From NCBI RefSeq assembly GCF_011075055.1, contig NC_058154.1, forward strand, positions 9,865,620 through 9,929,619: a stretch of DNA of 64,000 bases, read 5' to 3'. This document shows, in pieces, positions 27,701-40,800 of this stretch. Both the position numbers and the translations under genes were made by a program. The notes beneath the pieces are model-generated. The model searched no databases, had not been told where the DNA came from, and saw only the letters and a program-made list of their open reading frames with translations. The DNA comes from Mangifera indica. Its lineage: Eukaryota > Streptophyta > Magnoliopsida > Sapindales > Anacardiaceae. Positions within the stretch are counted from its first letter, which is position 1; each line of letters begins with the position of its first letter.

Positions 27701-28170
27701 AAACAAATAGAATCACCATCCAAGAATTGGACCAAAAAACATGGGATAACACAAGCAAAAACCACCATGAACGAACCCCAATAGCTCATCAAACTCATAT
27801 CTAGAACGCTTGATTAATTAAAAAAACTGTAACCAAACAGACCCAACACCCAAAATTTACATAGATCAAAACCCAGAAAGCAAATTCAAAAAACAAACAC
27901 ACAATATAAAGAATCACGCCACTCCACATTAAAATATTCAAAACACAAATCAAACTTACAACAAAATCAAATGAAATCCATTAAATTCCTTAAGAAAAAC
28001 AGCTCACCATTGCAATGCATGTAGCAATCAACATGCAAAGAGATTAGAAAATGACTAAAGAATTAGGGTTTGAAAGAGATTTGGTTTCGGATTAGTTTAA
28101 AAAAGAGAGAGAGCAGAAAATGGGGGTTTCTTTGGCCTCATCACCTGAACTAAAGACCAGAGAGCCACCA
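24783..28170 (-). other. Leader intron and 5' exon of the IDM1-type gene
   Basis: An acceptor (TTTGATAG, exon from 24784) lies two bases before the ATG at 24782. A donor ATG|GTGAGC ends an exon at 28008, giving an intron of about 3.2 kb. The upstream exon (roughly 28008-28170) is pyrimidine-rich on the minus strand and contains the telobox-type motif AAACCCTAA (28063-28071), common near plant transcription starts. Joining the two exons makes ATG CAT TGC AAT GAA ATG CCC from 28020, in frame with the main start. Nothing gene-like is seen inside the intron. The intron is inferred, not proven. Confidence 0.6.
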
Positions 28171-28567
28171 GTAATTTATGAGAGAGGGCTTTGAAAAACC
28201 CCGAATAGTGCTCCCTAACACAACAGATGTCATCTAACTCTCTATTTTTTTGGCAAGTAATCTCGTCTAACTCTCCCTCTCTCCCTAAAACAACTTTTTC
28301 TCTTTACATTTCATCTCGTCTCGTCTCATCTCACCTCTCCCCATGTGACTCTATATGTCATCGTAACCCCCTTCATTCAGTCTCCACTCATCACAGTGTG
28401 TACGGTAAACCCCTCATTTTTGGGTTGGGTTTTATACGTCCCACGTACAATTCACTTCTCATTTGAAATTACTTGAAGAAATTCTGTGTTTCATGGTTTG
28501 CTTTTGTTGTTTCCATATTTTAAGAGTCTTATTATTTCGTACGTTTCTTAAATATTATATTAAACAA
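28171..28567. other. Upstream region of the IDM1-type gene
   Basis: A CT-rich stretch (28250-28340, repeated CTCGTCTCGTCTCATCTC-like words) lies upstream of the inferred transcription start. It is the likely core promoter or its flank. No second divergent gene is visible. Confidence 0.4.
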
Positions 28568-28589
28568 ATTTATCTATTTTTTTTTTTTT

Positions 28590-29283
28590 GCCCAAGAGGC
28601 TCATTCCTATCCAAAGAATGATGTATTCTCAAATTCTCACATTTCTACTTTAAAAATCTCATTTATCTATTTATAAATGGTTAAAATTAACGAAACTTTA
28701 ACTCTTTCAAATTTTATCTTTTTTCCTCTTTATAAACCTTAAAAACTAACTATTTTCTCTCTAAACCAAGTTTTAAAAAATAACATTTTTCCTTTTAGAG
28801 TTTAGTTTTCAAACTCTGGAGCTATTGTTGGCAACCTCTCCTTCTATTGATCTCTCTCCTCTCATCTAGACCTCTAACCAGCTTTGATTGAAGTAGGAAA
28901 GACAAAGAGTTTTATCGAGAAAACGAAGAGTTGTCTTTCTAGCTTCAATCGTCTCTCATCGAAGGTCCAAGTGAGAGAAGAGAGATTGTCAGAGGGAGAA
29001 GAAGTGTCAGGAGAGAGAAGTCACGGGTGATAGCACCAGAATTTGAAAACTAGACCCTCGAGGGAAAATGTCATTTTTTAAAATTTGGCCTAGGGGGGGA
29101 ATGGTTAATTTTTAAGATTTAGGAGGGAAGAGAGATAAAATTTAAGTTTATTTTTAATATTATAGATGAAATGACAATTTTGTTTTTAAAATTAATAGAC
29201 TTAACCGTCTTTGAGTAGATAAATAACATTTTCAAAATTAAGGGATAAACAACATTCTTTAGGTGGGAATAAGTCCTCTGGCC
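28590..29283. mobile_element. Mutator-like MITE, copy 3
   Basis: The left end is GCCCAAGAGGCTCATTCCTA and the right end is GGGAATAAGTCCTCTGGCC, an imperfect inverted repeat of the same type as the element at 428-1056. The right flank holds TTTTTATTT (29284-29292); the left flank has decayed to a T run. The centre is GC-richer (TTGGCAACCTCTCC, TCATCGAAGG) but encodes no recognisable protein. Confidence 0.7.
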
Positions 29284-29503
29284 TTTTTATTTGGAACATT
29301 TAATTTTAATTTATATTTGAAAATTCAAATTTTTTTTTGAAGTCACCAAGTATTTTACCACTTGAGGACTAAGGTTGGTAAATCAATACTTGACTGTACT
29401 AGAATTTTATAGTAGAGTTTTAGTCTTTATAGTGGAATATTAGAGAGACTTCATCCAATTTGGATAGCGAAAGTTTAAGTATTGGATTTATCTATTTTTA
29501 TTT

Positions 29504-30229
29504 GGCCAAAGAGGACTTATTCCCACCCAAAGTATGCTACATTCTCAAATTTTCACTTTTAACTTTAAAAATTTCATCTACCCATCCATGAATGGTTAAA
29601 ATTAAAAAAACTCTAACTCTTTCAAATTTTATCTTTTTTTCTCTATCTAATCCCTAAAAACTCACTATTTCCTCTTTAGGCCAAATTTAAAAAAATAACA
29701 TTTCTCCCCTTAGGGTTTAGTTTTCAATCTCCAGTGCTGTCATTGGCAACCTCTCCCTCTTAACACTTCCTCTCCCTCCAGTGATCTCTCTCTTCTCACA
29801 TAGACCTTTGATCGGCGTTGATTGAAATAGCATAGATGAAGAGTTTTGTCAAGAAGATGAAAAGTTGTCTTCCTAGCTTCAATCATTGTCCACCAAAGGT
29901 CCAAATGGGAGAAGAGAGATTGTCAGAGGGAGAGGAAACGCCAGGAGGGAGAAGTCATCAACAATAACGCCAGAGTTTGCAAATTAAACCCTGAGGGAAA
30001 ATGTCATTTTTTAAAATTTGGTCTAAGGGGGGAATGGTTAGTTTTTAGGGTTTTAAGGGGAAAAAGAGATAAATTTTAAGTTTATTTTTAATATTACAAA
30101 TGAAATGACAATTTTGTCTTTAAAATTGACAGACATAATCACCCATGGGTTGATAAATATAATTTTCAAAGGTAAAAGGTAGGTATTTAAGAAAACAATA
30201 TTCTTTGGGTGAGAATAAGTCCTCCGGCC
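29504..30229. mobile_element. Mutator-like MITE, copy 4
   Basis: The left end is GGCCAAAGAGGACTTATTCC and the right end is GAGAATAAGTCCTCCGGCC, inverted repeats of each other. A perfect 9-base target duplication, TTTTTATTT, flanks it (29495-29503 and 30230-30238). The element is 726 bases, AT-rich at both ends with a purine/pyrimidine-skewed centre and no transposase. Confidence 0.8.
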
Positions 30230-30769
30230 TTTTTATTTGGAACATTTAATTTTAAATTAATATTTGAAAATTCAAATTTTTTTTTAAAGTCACTAAGTAT
30301 TTTACCACATGAGGACTAAGGTTGGTAAGTCAACACTTGACTCCACTAAAATTTTATAGTAGAGTTTTAGTCTTTTTAATGGAATATTAAAGAGACTTTA
30401 TCCAATTTGGATAAAGAAAGTTTAGATATTGGATGAGTGTTGAGCCATATGAATGACTATGCATGATAGATGAATAACCATGTATAGTAGGTGAACGAAT
30501 GTTCATATCCCTAATTGATCTTGGATGATCTTATCACCTATCTCGGGGAATAAATCAAGGATATAGTGTGAAATGATGTAATTTGTATGAACAATCATAG
30601 ATAATTTATAAATGGTTGTTCATGAGTTTTTATATAAATGAATTAAATTGTGTTTTTTTTAGAAATTTTGTCAATTTTGACAAACTCTCTTATGTGACTT
30701 TCAAAATGGTTCTAGCACATTCATATAACCCTTTTTTGCCTCTATCTTGTTTGGGTGTCTCATGTGGAT

Positions 30770-32230
30770 ACCTCGACGTTATCTTACATTGTAGGATCGA
30801 ATGGCCTAAGAGGGGGGGTAAATTAGGCAATTTAAAACAATCTTTACCTAATTAGAGAATTAGAACAATTTATTCAAATCAATTAATATTGCCTATTTTT
30901 AATCCAATTTGTGAAAATAACTAAAAATATTTCAAATAACCAACACAATTAAAATAACATAACATAAAGTATAAGTTTAAGGGAAGAGAAAATCAAACAC
31001 ACGATGTATAGTGGTTCGGCTCAACCCGGCCTACATCCACTCCTCCAAGCTTTCTCCTTTGGAGTATTCCACTAATCCTTGGTTGACTAAAACCTCAACT
31101 AAATTTTTCTTCACAACCAAAATAGTTTCCAAGGTGCTATTAACCTTTACAAATGTGAAAGCTCAATTTCTCTCACTAGAAATTTGCTAATATCTCCAAG
31201 AGTGAACCTCACTCTTTTATAGCACGAATTTTAGTACGAAATTGAAATGTGATCTCTCTTAAAGAGTGTATATGAAAGTTAAAGCTTAGTACAACCCAAT
31301 GCAAATGAAATTACAAAGTGTATGAGCAAGGGTTTTGATTAGAGAAAAGAATTTGCAAGTAAATAACTCAAAACTAATTTGCTCTCAAATATGTGAAAGT
31401 TCTTGGTGGCAAAAGTTCTTTTCGAATGAAATTGATTAGGTTTATATAAGGGAAAAAGAGGAAAGTTACAGTTGTGCACAAAGATAACCGTTTTAGTTTT
31501 TCAGAAAACGTACAATTCGGTCGATCGGATGTAATTCGGTCAATCGGATGTGACGTGACACTTCCGTGGAACTTACGTGGTATTAGCCGTTGGAAAATTC
31601 AAACCAAAATTCGGTCGACCGAATTTCTGGAAGCCAAAATACATAGCTTCTAGACAATTCGAAAGCTGATTCGGTCGGTCAAATTCGGTCGATCAAATTT
31701 GATTATTTTTACCCCCTAAATTTTAAAAAATCACAATTTGACCCCTAAAACTTTGAAAAGTGACAATTTAACTTTTGAAAATCCTTTCAAAACCAATTTT
31801 AAGATATGAAAATATAGTTCACAAAACTTCATCATTTAAAAAGAATTAATAAACTTTAGTGACAAACTTGGCTTAAACCAATAAGTTTGAAAAACGACAT
31901 TTTAACCCAAAATGTGAAAGATATGAAAATGAGTTTTCAAGTGAGCTATCTCATACAAATAAATATTCTAATTAAAAAGAATGCTCTAAATTACAAATAT
32001 ATCTACCTAAACTTGAGTTTTACTTCAAATCTTCAAGAATTCTTCACTTGAGCCTTGTCTTTCATTTCTATCTTGAAACTTCTTCAAGTGCATTCGTAAA
32101 TTCTTGCAATCTAAGCTCACACTCAAGTAAAATCATTAGTTAATATGTTTAGGGACATATTAGTTTGTTATCATCAAAATAAGAGCATAATGACTCATTA
32201 AGTCAACATACATTGGATCAGGGGGTGATA
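30770..32230. mobile_element. Unclassified transposon-like segment
   Basis: Enters with GGATCGAATGGCCTAAGAGG and a G run, continues through GGTTCGGCTCAACCCGGCCT, and ends near ACATTGGATCAGGGGGTG. The block differs in composition from the surrounding AT-rich DNA, and I recall phrases like these in repeats of several angiosperm genomes. Between 31507 and 31700 variants of ATTCGGTCGATCGGAT occur about six times. No protein domain is visible. Class and true ends are not established. Confidence 0.45.
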
Positions 32231-32479
32231 TTCACATAATTTTAACTTTTAAAGTTGAAAGGGCCTCTAATGAGAGTCAGTGGCTTAAACACTTTATAAC
32301 AGCTTCCTTTTCCAATATTGTATTAATATGATTCATGCATAGATATGGTTGATATTTATGGATGAATAATGAATATGATTCATTATTTTGAGGTCATGGA
32401 TTCCTAATAGTGGTAGTAAAGTTCTCTTGATAGACTTAGTACACATAATACTATGATTTGATATTTGTTTGATTTTATG

Positions 32480-32800
32480 TGTGTGTGTGTTTATAAGTTC
32501 GGTTGAATAACCTTGATTTTGCATTGTTGCACGAAATCACTTTCATCGTGTATTGTTGCACACATTGAAAGCAAACATAAGGATAAGATAAGCATTCATG
32601 TTTTGTCATCTAATTCTATTAACGGTTTGCTAAAAAAGGATATGTATGTTTTTATAAGTTTGGTTGAATAATCTTGATTTTGCATTGTTGCATAAAATCA
32701 CTTTCATCGTGTATTGTTACACACGCTGGAAGCAAACATAGAGATAAATAGACATTCATGTCTTGTCATCTAATTCTATTAACGGTTTGTTGAAAAAGGA
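32480..32800. repeat. Tandem duplication of a 161-base unit
   Basis: The stretch starting TTATAAGTTCGGTTGAATAA at 32491 is repeated at 32652 as TTATAAGTTTGGTTGAATAA. Both continue through GATTTTGCATTGTTGCA, CACTTTCATCGTGTATTGTT and TAATTCTATTAACGGTTTG. The two units are adjacent and differ at only scattered bases. Confidence 0.9.
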
Positions 32801-35800
32801 GAATTTTTTTGTTTTTCTCTATATAACAAAATTCTAAAAATATGTCATTTATTGTCGTTTCACTATGTGAATGTCTATTCAAACACATGGGTGCACCGAT
32901 TGTTTGAATATAAATAGGTCATGAAACCTTCATTTAGTTACCAGTTATGAAATTGTAACACTCTTTATAGAAGTCTTACTCTTGAAAAGAAAAATGACTT
33001 ATTTATACCTTTAAATAAAGCATTAAATGACAATTACATAACAACATCTTAACAAAATACTCTTCAATTTAAAAATATGGAACCAATACCCGAGTCCAAG
33101 AAAATGTCTATGAACCCCTTATAATTTTGCTATAATTGTTATATTGCTTTTCTGCATTTCAACATTCTAATAAAGGACATTAGTTTTGAAATTCATTTTC
33201 TAGAAACCTTAGATATAAAGTCTTATCTCATTTAATAAATAGGTTTTAAGGTATCCATCTAATTATGGTAAAAATATAAATGTTACACCTATACATTTAA
33301 TTCTCTTTCCAAAAAGTCCACTTTCTATTTTTCACATTTCTATATGGTAAGAAAATTTAAATCATCTTACCTCTTAATTTTTTTAATCTTAAAACACATT
33401 CTGCAAGAGAGGCATAGACCATATGATATGGTGAAAAATTCTTCTGAATTCTTTCATATTGAATTTCTTGAACACCTCCTCTAATTATATACTCTAACTT
33501 AAGTTTAATAGTTTATACGATCTACAATAATAAGTCTTATTAGTGAAATTGTAATATGTAACACCATTCTCTAAAAGTGTACTCTCAAAGGAGAATACAC
33601 ATTCAAAGATAACATGTTATTTTACTTTATTTCAAAATCATGCATCGCAAACCATAATTCAATAAAAATATCTTATACAAAAAACTTTTAATGGATATCT
33701 AACAACTTTATAAATATGTATGCAAAAACTGGCTTTACAAGTACAACATAAAAACATGTCCACATCAAAAATAGTAAATGTGTATATAAAACATGAACAT
33801 AAATAAATACTTAAAGGTTATATCATCAAGCTAATCCTTTCCTCATGCAATCTTCTTTCGTTGACTTTTGCTTCTCTTGTAGCCCCACATAATCATCTTC
33901 TACCTGTGAAATAAACATAAGGAACAAATAAGTGTTAAGTACTTAGTAAGCACATAACCTTTAAGGTACCTTGAGTATTGCACACAAGTTAACTTTCATT
34001 TAACTTATAATCTTTTTTCAAGCTAACTCACATATTTTTGCACATAACTAATGCCATATAGGGCACCTTTCTAGACCATTCTTATAATGATAACCATCTC
34101 CTTAACTCCTCGTGAAAGCATGACAATTCTCGTTTGATTATAAGAACTTAACTTTATTTTACTTTGTTTTGTTGGTCGAACTAGGTTACAAATGTGTATA
34201 CACTCTAGCTAGGCACATGAGAAAATAAACTCTCATAGTCCATCTTTTTATACACACATATCATATGGACTATTAAAAGGACCCAAGTGTTTCATACTGT
34301 AGGCATATGTATGAAGCATCTTATTATTCATGTAAGGAATAAACTCATGTAGTCCTTATTTCCATGTACACGTATCATATAGATTGTTAAGATTGATACC
34401 CTACAATAGATGCCCTTATATTAAGCATGTGCATAAAACATCTCATAAGTGTCATCATGCGACAATCTTCATGATTTCACATTTTGGGTTCTTTGTCAAA
34501 GATCACACATCATTGACTTTATGAGCCCATGCCACAAATCATAAAGCAGTAACACATATACTTAAATTTATACCACAAATCACACAACAGTGTCATGAAT
34601 ACTTAGTCTTATGTTATATATCACCTAGCAGTAGCACACATACTCAAACGTTTTTGTTGAAGATTACATAACATTGACATAATTACTTCTTGACTGAACC
34701 ACATATCACATAGCAATGGCTCACTCATTCATAAATTCTTACCATGCCATGAAACACACAACTTGTGGCCTATTTACTTTGTATGCTATCTATAATATGA
34801 AGTTTTATAATATTGAGGTCATTTCAATAAATATAAGTTGTTTAGTTCCGTCAATTAATTGTTAATCATGCTAAGTATTTTAAGTTAATAACATATCTTT
34901 ATAGGGTTGTTTTTTAGGAGAAGGATGTTATAAATATAATTTCATTCAATGAATGAAAATTAAAATTAATCTTTGATTTAATTATCTGGTTGTAATGATC
35001 TTTTTTCCATGATTTTGGGTTTTAGTATTTAGATATAAGTGAGAAAGATTGAAAATGAGAATTTTAGTTGTTATAAGTGGTTAATTTTTAAAATTAGGGT
35101 TTTGTTGAAAGGTTTGAGATGAAGACAATTTTGCATCTAATTTAAATGGTTGGCTACAAATTACAATGGTACAAGTCTAGGATTGAGGATTATTTTTGTA
35201 TCCACCCTTAAAAATGACTATTTCAATATTTAACTCTTATTTTAATTGTGGATATTAGTAAACTATGTGGTAATAATAATTTTTCAACTATTATTAATTT
35301 GATGATCCATATTGTTGATCATAAAAATCTACTAACAAGAACAACATAAAATTATATGTGTAATTCTACACAAGTAAAAAGAACAGAGCAAGATTTTAAA
35401 AGTGTTTCAACTTATCAATTGGAATTCTATGCGCATTGTTATGTCATTTATAATTTGGGAAGAATTTTGGCGAAGCATGGTATTAGATTAAAAAATTTCA
35501 ACCCTTTATTTCAATTCAGTTATATTATTTATCAAACAAGTGTAATGAACCATTTAGTAATTACATAAACAAATACAGTGAGATACTAAAATTGTGAATC
35601 TATATGTCTAAAAAAATTTGTTAATTGTATTATCTCACAAAAGTAACAGATAAAGAATGAGAAGTTATTGAGCAAATCGCATAACCAGTAAGACTCATTC
35701 TTCTTGTTATGTTTAAATAAAAGTATTTCTACTTGCATTTCGAGCTATTTTGGATATAAGTAGTGTGTCTAATCATTACATGCTACTCACATATTTAGTC

Positions 35801-36061
35801 ACTAGGTAAATACTTGACACTTCTTTAATGCAACTCTCGTACATTTTTCTAAAGTAAAGTTTGACTGCACACACATATATTTATTAATATCTTGTAGAAT
35901 GAATCTTATTTGAGTAAATATAGGGATTTTACAATATTACATAAAATGACATTTTTACCACCAACTTTGGTGAACTAATAACATGCTTAAGAAATACTTT
36001 ATAGTACTAGTATATGCGCATGTTAAGGATTGAGAAAGTAATAAGTAAGGTTATTAATAAT
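32801..36061. other. Intergenic repeat-rich DNA without a gene
   Basis: No coding region is supported. Between about 34440 and 34750 there is a degenerate array in which phrases like CACAAATCACA-AGCAGT-ACACATA recur roughly every 60 bases, resembling a decayed satellite or retrotransposon end. The stretch 33640-34000 has the look of old retrotransposon flank, but no protease, reverse transcriptase or integrase motif was found. A 70-codon frame at 35356-35568 is isolated and unrecognised. Confidence 0.4.
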
Positions 36062-36063
36062 AG

Positions 36064-36420
36064 GCCAAATGACTTATTCCCACCCAAAATATCCTCTTTT
36101 CATAAATTTTCATTCCTCAATTTCAAAAATCTCATTTATCCACCCATAAATAATTAATTTTGTTAGTTTTAAAGGTAAAATCATCATTATATATGTAATA
36201 TTATAATTAAAATTAAATTTTATTTCCTTCCTCCTTAAACCATAAAAACCAACTATTTCCTTCCATAAGCAAATTTTGAAAAATGGCATTCTCCCTTAGG
36301 GTTTAGTTTTCAAACTCCGGTTTCATCTCCAACGACCTCTCTCTCCAAAAATTTCTCTTCTCTCATCTAAATATCCGATTAGCATCGAAAAAAGCTAGGG
36401 AGATGAAGAGTTTTATCAAG
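36064..36420. mobile_element. Mutator-like MITE, truncated left half
   Basis: Starts GGCCAAATGACTTATTCCCA, the same terminus as the elements at 428 and 29504, and continues into the shared core (GGGTTTAGTTTTCAAACTCC). It stops abruptly after GATGAAGAGTTTTATCAAG, with no right inverted end. It is a relic. Confidence 0.6.
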
Positions 36421-36911
36421 TTATTTTCCATTCAAATTATGCTAAAACAATAAAGCATCCATCTTTAAAGTTGAAAAACAATAAATTTTCACCTTTGATC
36501 AAGTTTGGTTAGAAAATTTGATTACTTTTTAAGTCAAAAAAAAAAAAGGAAAAAACAAAAATATTCTTTTATTAGTATTAAATTGATGGAACTATTATTT
36601 GTTCAATAAAAAATTCGCGCTTTCCTCGTCGTCGTCCTCTTATATTGCTTTAGCCTCTATTTGCTAGATCTCAAAAGTGAATTAATTGTTAAATGATTTG
36701 GATTTGGAAATGAATTGATAATGTTTTGCTCTTTGTATTTTTGAATGATTTCAAGTAGTAGCCACAACACCCCCAAACACTTTAGTGGGTTACAAATTTA
36801 GTGAAGGGGTTACAGAAGTTCTGGTAGAAACTAGAAACTAACCATTCCTTATTATTTTCGCATGCTAGCCCTTCATATTTAAACTGAAAAGAAGTTGGAT
36901 AAATTATTAAA

Positions 36912-37290
36912 AAGGCCAAAATACATGTTCCCACCCAAGGTTTGATGTGCTTTCACTTCTACCCTCTTACTTTAAAAAACTCAAACATCCACCCTAAACC
37001 GTTATTTACTAAAACTATTTAAAAATTAAAATTTTATCATATTTTCTCATAAGATTTAAAAATTTAATAATTTATTCTCACCCAAAATTTAAAAAGTGGC
37101 AATTTCGCCCTAAAGTTTTGAAATTGTTGCGAAGATGACAAATTTCACCATCTTTGACGGTGTTCTTTCTCCCTTCTAGTTTATCTCTCCTTGTTAAATA
37201 AACTTCTCTCTCTCACGAAGATGAAATCGTCTTCGTTGGAATATCTTTGTCTCAGACGAAGACATCATTCTTGAAATAATGAGTACTGTT
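36912..37290. mobile_element. Mutator-like MITE, second truncated copy
   Basis: Starts GGCCAAAATACATGTTCCCA and runs through a core with GACGGTGTTC and CTTCGTTGG words before losing similarity. It belongs to the same family as the neighbouring fragment but is more diverged. No right end was found. Confidence 0.5.
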
Positions 37291-37823
37291 CACAATATCT
37301 TCTTATACGTGCCTTTTCAACATTTTTAATCCTTTTTCATATTTACACAAATATTTTGCAAATTAGAACTCAATTTAATCGCAACCCATCATTTTTAATT
37401 TTAATAATATTTTCGGTTATTTATGATATTTTGAGATTGTCTGTGATATTTTTAAAGATGATAACATGTTTTTATGATTTTGTATTTTATTATAATTTAA
37501 TATTATTATCTAAAAAAATGTGTTTCATAATATAATATAATATATAATATAAAAAAATTAATTTTTTTATATATAATATAATATATGATTTAATTACTAT
37601 ACTTTTTGTTCCATGGGCAATTTCCAGGAATTGTTCCTAAAAATTGTAAGTCCCAAAAATGCTAAGGAGAATAAAATCATAATCCAGCCCATTTAGCATC
37701 GGATTATGTAGCACATCAAGGCCGGGCCGTGCCAGCCCACCATGTCTCTGTATCCATACTTTACTAAACAGCCACCACCGAATCGATCTCTCCAGACAAT
37801 TGAAAATAAATACATAAATAAAC

Positions 37824-40800
37824 ATGGCATTAATGAACTTACGCCACCTCACTCCTCACTCTCTCTTCCGTCACTCTCTTTTTCTTCCCAAACAACTTCC
37901 TTCTCTTAGGTCTCGGCGCTTCTCCGCCAGTACGACAACCGCTGCAATGTCGTCCTCTATCAAAAAGGTAGGTCGTTAACTTTTTTTTTTCAATTTTTTT
38001 GAATTTTATTCGGAGATGGTGTGTCGTTTTTCCAGGTTTTGGTGCCGATTGCGAACGGGAGTGAACCGATGGAGGCGGTCATAACCATCGATGTTTTGAG
38101 GAGGTCCGGAGCTGACGTGACGGTCGCTTCTGTGGAGAAACAGCTTCGTGTTGACGCGTGTCATGCTGTCAAGATTGTCGCCGATGCTCTCATTTCTGAC
38201 TGCGGCAACACCATTTTTGATCTTATTGCTCTACCTGTACGATTAATTGCTCCTTTTGTTGCTTGCATATGAAATTTCTATTTATTCGTGTAACGATAAA
38301 TTTGAACGTTTCTGGATTATACTGAATTCTGATAGCGATCTTAGGATGTTTGGATTGCTAGGTAAATCCTTGTATATTTCCCGGAACGCCTGGGTTTGTT
38401 AATTCATAAAGTCAATCTAGTAAATTGTATTAACCAAATATGAGTTATATATAACATCATTCAAGTATGTATAATTTTTAATTTGTTGAGGTCACCATCG
38501 CCTTGGCATTGGTACTCCCCTAAGCTACATAATTTTCTATCTAGTATTTGTTGAGTGTTCTATTCCTTGTCCATTTTAATTGAACTTTTGGTGTGTGTTT
38601 TACTGTAGGGAGGCATGCCTGGTGCTACCAATCTGAAGGATTGTGGAATATTAGAAAGCTTGGTGAAGAAGCAGGCTGTGGATGGGCGACTTTATGCCGC
38701 AGTCTGTGCTTCGCCTGCTGTGGCACTGGGATCTTGGGGCTTGTTGAAGGGATTAAAGGTAAGTTTTAACCGACCATGCTTTACCTTTTATATTCTTTTA
38801 GGAGTTGCATTCCATATTTATAGCAGAGCTGATCTAATTATCGATGTTGATTAACTTCAAAATTGTGGGAATGTTCGGTTTTGGTAGGCCACATGTTATC
38901 CAGCATTTATGGAGCAATTAGCACCTGCTTGTGCAACAACTGTTGAATCAAGAGTGCAGCAAGATGGTAAAGTTGTGACAAGTCGTGGACCTGGCACTAC
39001 AATGGAGTTTGCTGTGGCACTAGTTGGGCAATTGTATGGGAAAGAGAAAGCTGATGAAGTCTCTGGGCCGCTGGTATGAACTTTATTTTTTATTCTTCAA
39101 TTAGTTTATTGCATTCTTCTAGAATTTGAAAATTTATGAATTTTGTGAAAAATCCATATAGAAAAGTTCATCTGATTTATCTATTTGGAAGAGAATCCTC
39201 TAAAATCCAGAGAAAGAATTTTAAGTTAATGATTTTTTTCCTTGAGCAAGATCTTTGTTTTTATCCCTAACTTACTGCATTAGGGATTGATAAGATGAAG
39301 TTGTGTACTTGCAGTTGCATATTAAGGTGGTGAAAATAATGTTTATATAATGAATAGTAACTTGGCTTACGCATATAAGCGTTGTATTTCCGCTGACCAA
39401 ATTACTCTAATGTGGCTTTATTGTGTTAGTATTACCTGCATTTCAGATTTAGCTTCATTGTGCTTCTGTCTTTCTTTCCACTTGTGCTCAGGTGATGCGT
39501 CCTAACCATGGGGATGAGTATACTATTACTGAGTTCAATCCAATGCAGTGGACAGTTGATAATCTTCCCAAGGTGAGATTGGACATTTAATTTTCACTTT
39601 TTCCTGCTGCTTCTCTTTCACGTTTTCATTCATACAAAATGTCTTGCATTAGATAGCAAAATTGAGGCTATGAAGAGGTTCAAAAAATGAGACATTTATT
39701 AAGGGAATGGAAACCAAAAACTATGTGATGTCTCTAAGATCCCGAGTGAAGCCCAATATAGAATCCCTTGCATGTTTGAATGCCTATTTTAAATTTCTGG
39801 ATTCAAGCTCACTGTAACTAATTTAGCAGGTCCAAATTAAAACTATTTATTGGTCTTACGACTTTTGAGAACACTGGAGGTGTTTCTTTTCTTTTTTGAT
39901 TCAGAATATTATCTAGTATTAGTAGTATCATGTACTTTGAAACTAGTACTTTCTCTTTCCATTAGTTTTGCTTTACTGGTTGAATCTGGATCAGGGAAGT
40001 GGGTTCCAGGAAAACAGATATGTGAGTAGTTAATTCTTGGGTGAAACTTAAATTAAAGATTTGAACCAATGTGAAAGTAGTTATCTTAATTTCTAAATGG
40101 TTATTAGCACTCTACCTGTATGATGTATGGTGGCTGATCCAGAATTTTTGTGCATTGAAGTTTGATCTGTCATACACATACATGAAAAAGCAATACTACT
40201 AATTTGCTATAAAATGTTTTTCCTGAAATGTTTTATTTTCTTTCCTGTCAGATTCTTGTACCTATTGCGGATGGTTCAGAAGAAATGGAAGCTGTTATGA
40301 TCATTGACATTTTGCGACGGGCTAAAGCAGACGTGGTAGTTGCGTCAGTTGGGAATAAACTTGAAATTCTGGCTTCTCGAAAAGTTAAATTAGTGGCAGA
40401 TATGCTTCTTGATGAGGCTGCTAAACTTTCATATGACCTAATTGTATTGCCAGTAAGTGTAGTTTTCATTCTTGTTTTGTAGTTTTTAACAAATCTATTA
40501 TTAACAAAATTTTTGCTCATTTGCAGGGTGGGCTCGGTGGTGCTCAAGCATTTGCAAATTCAGAGAAACTTGTGAATATGCTTAAGAGACAGAGAGAATC
40601 AAATAAACCTTATGGTGCTATATGTGCATCCCCAGCTTTAGTCTTGGAGCCCAATGGCTTGCTCAAGGTACTGTTTATGATACTTTTTAAATATTTTCCC
40701 ATGCTTTGGACCGACTAATTTGAACTGAAGAAAGATTTGTATTCTTGTATGTCTTTTTATGAATGTTGCAGAAGTTGGTCTTATCTAAAATCTCCAAATA

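Larger units (their letters stand above)
28568..30433. repeat. Tandem duplication of an approximately 920-base unit carrying a MITE
   Basis: Two adjacent copies, 28568-29485 (918 bases) and 29486 to about 30433, share their full length in order: ATTTATCTATTTTT, the Mutator-like element, then an identical-looking tail (GGAACATTTAATTTTAA through AGTAGAGTTTTAGTCTTT to GAAAGTTTA-ATATTGGAT). The element was inserted first and then duplicated together with about 200 bases of flank. Confidence 0.85.

Noticed and set aside
33000..34800. Possible LTR retrotransposon
   Set aside because: The composition suggests old element DNA, but I found no paired LTRs, primer-binding site, polypurine tract or polymerase motifs.
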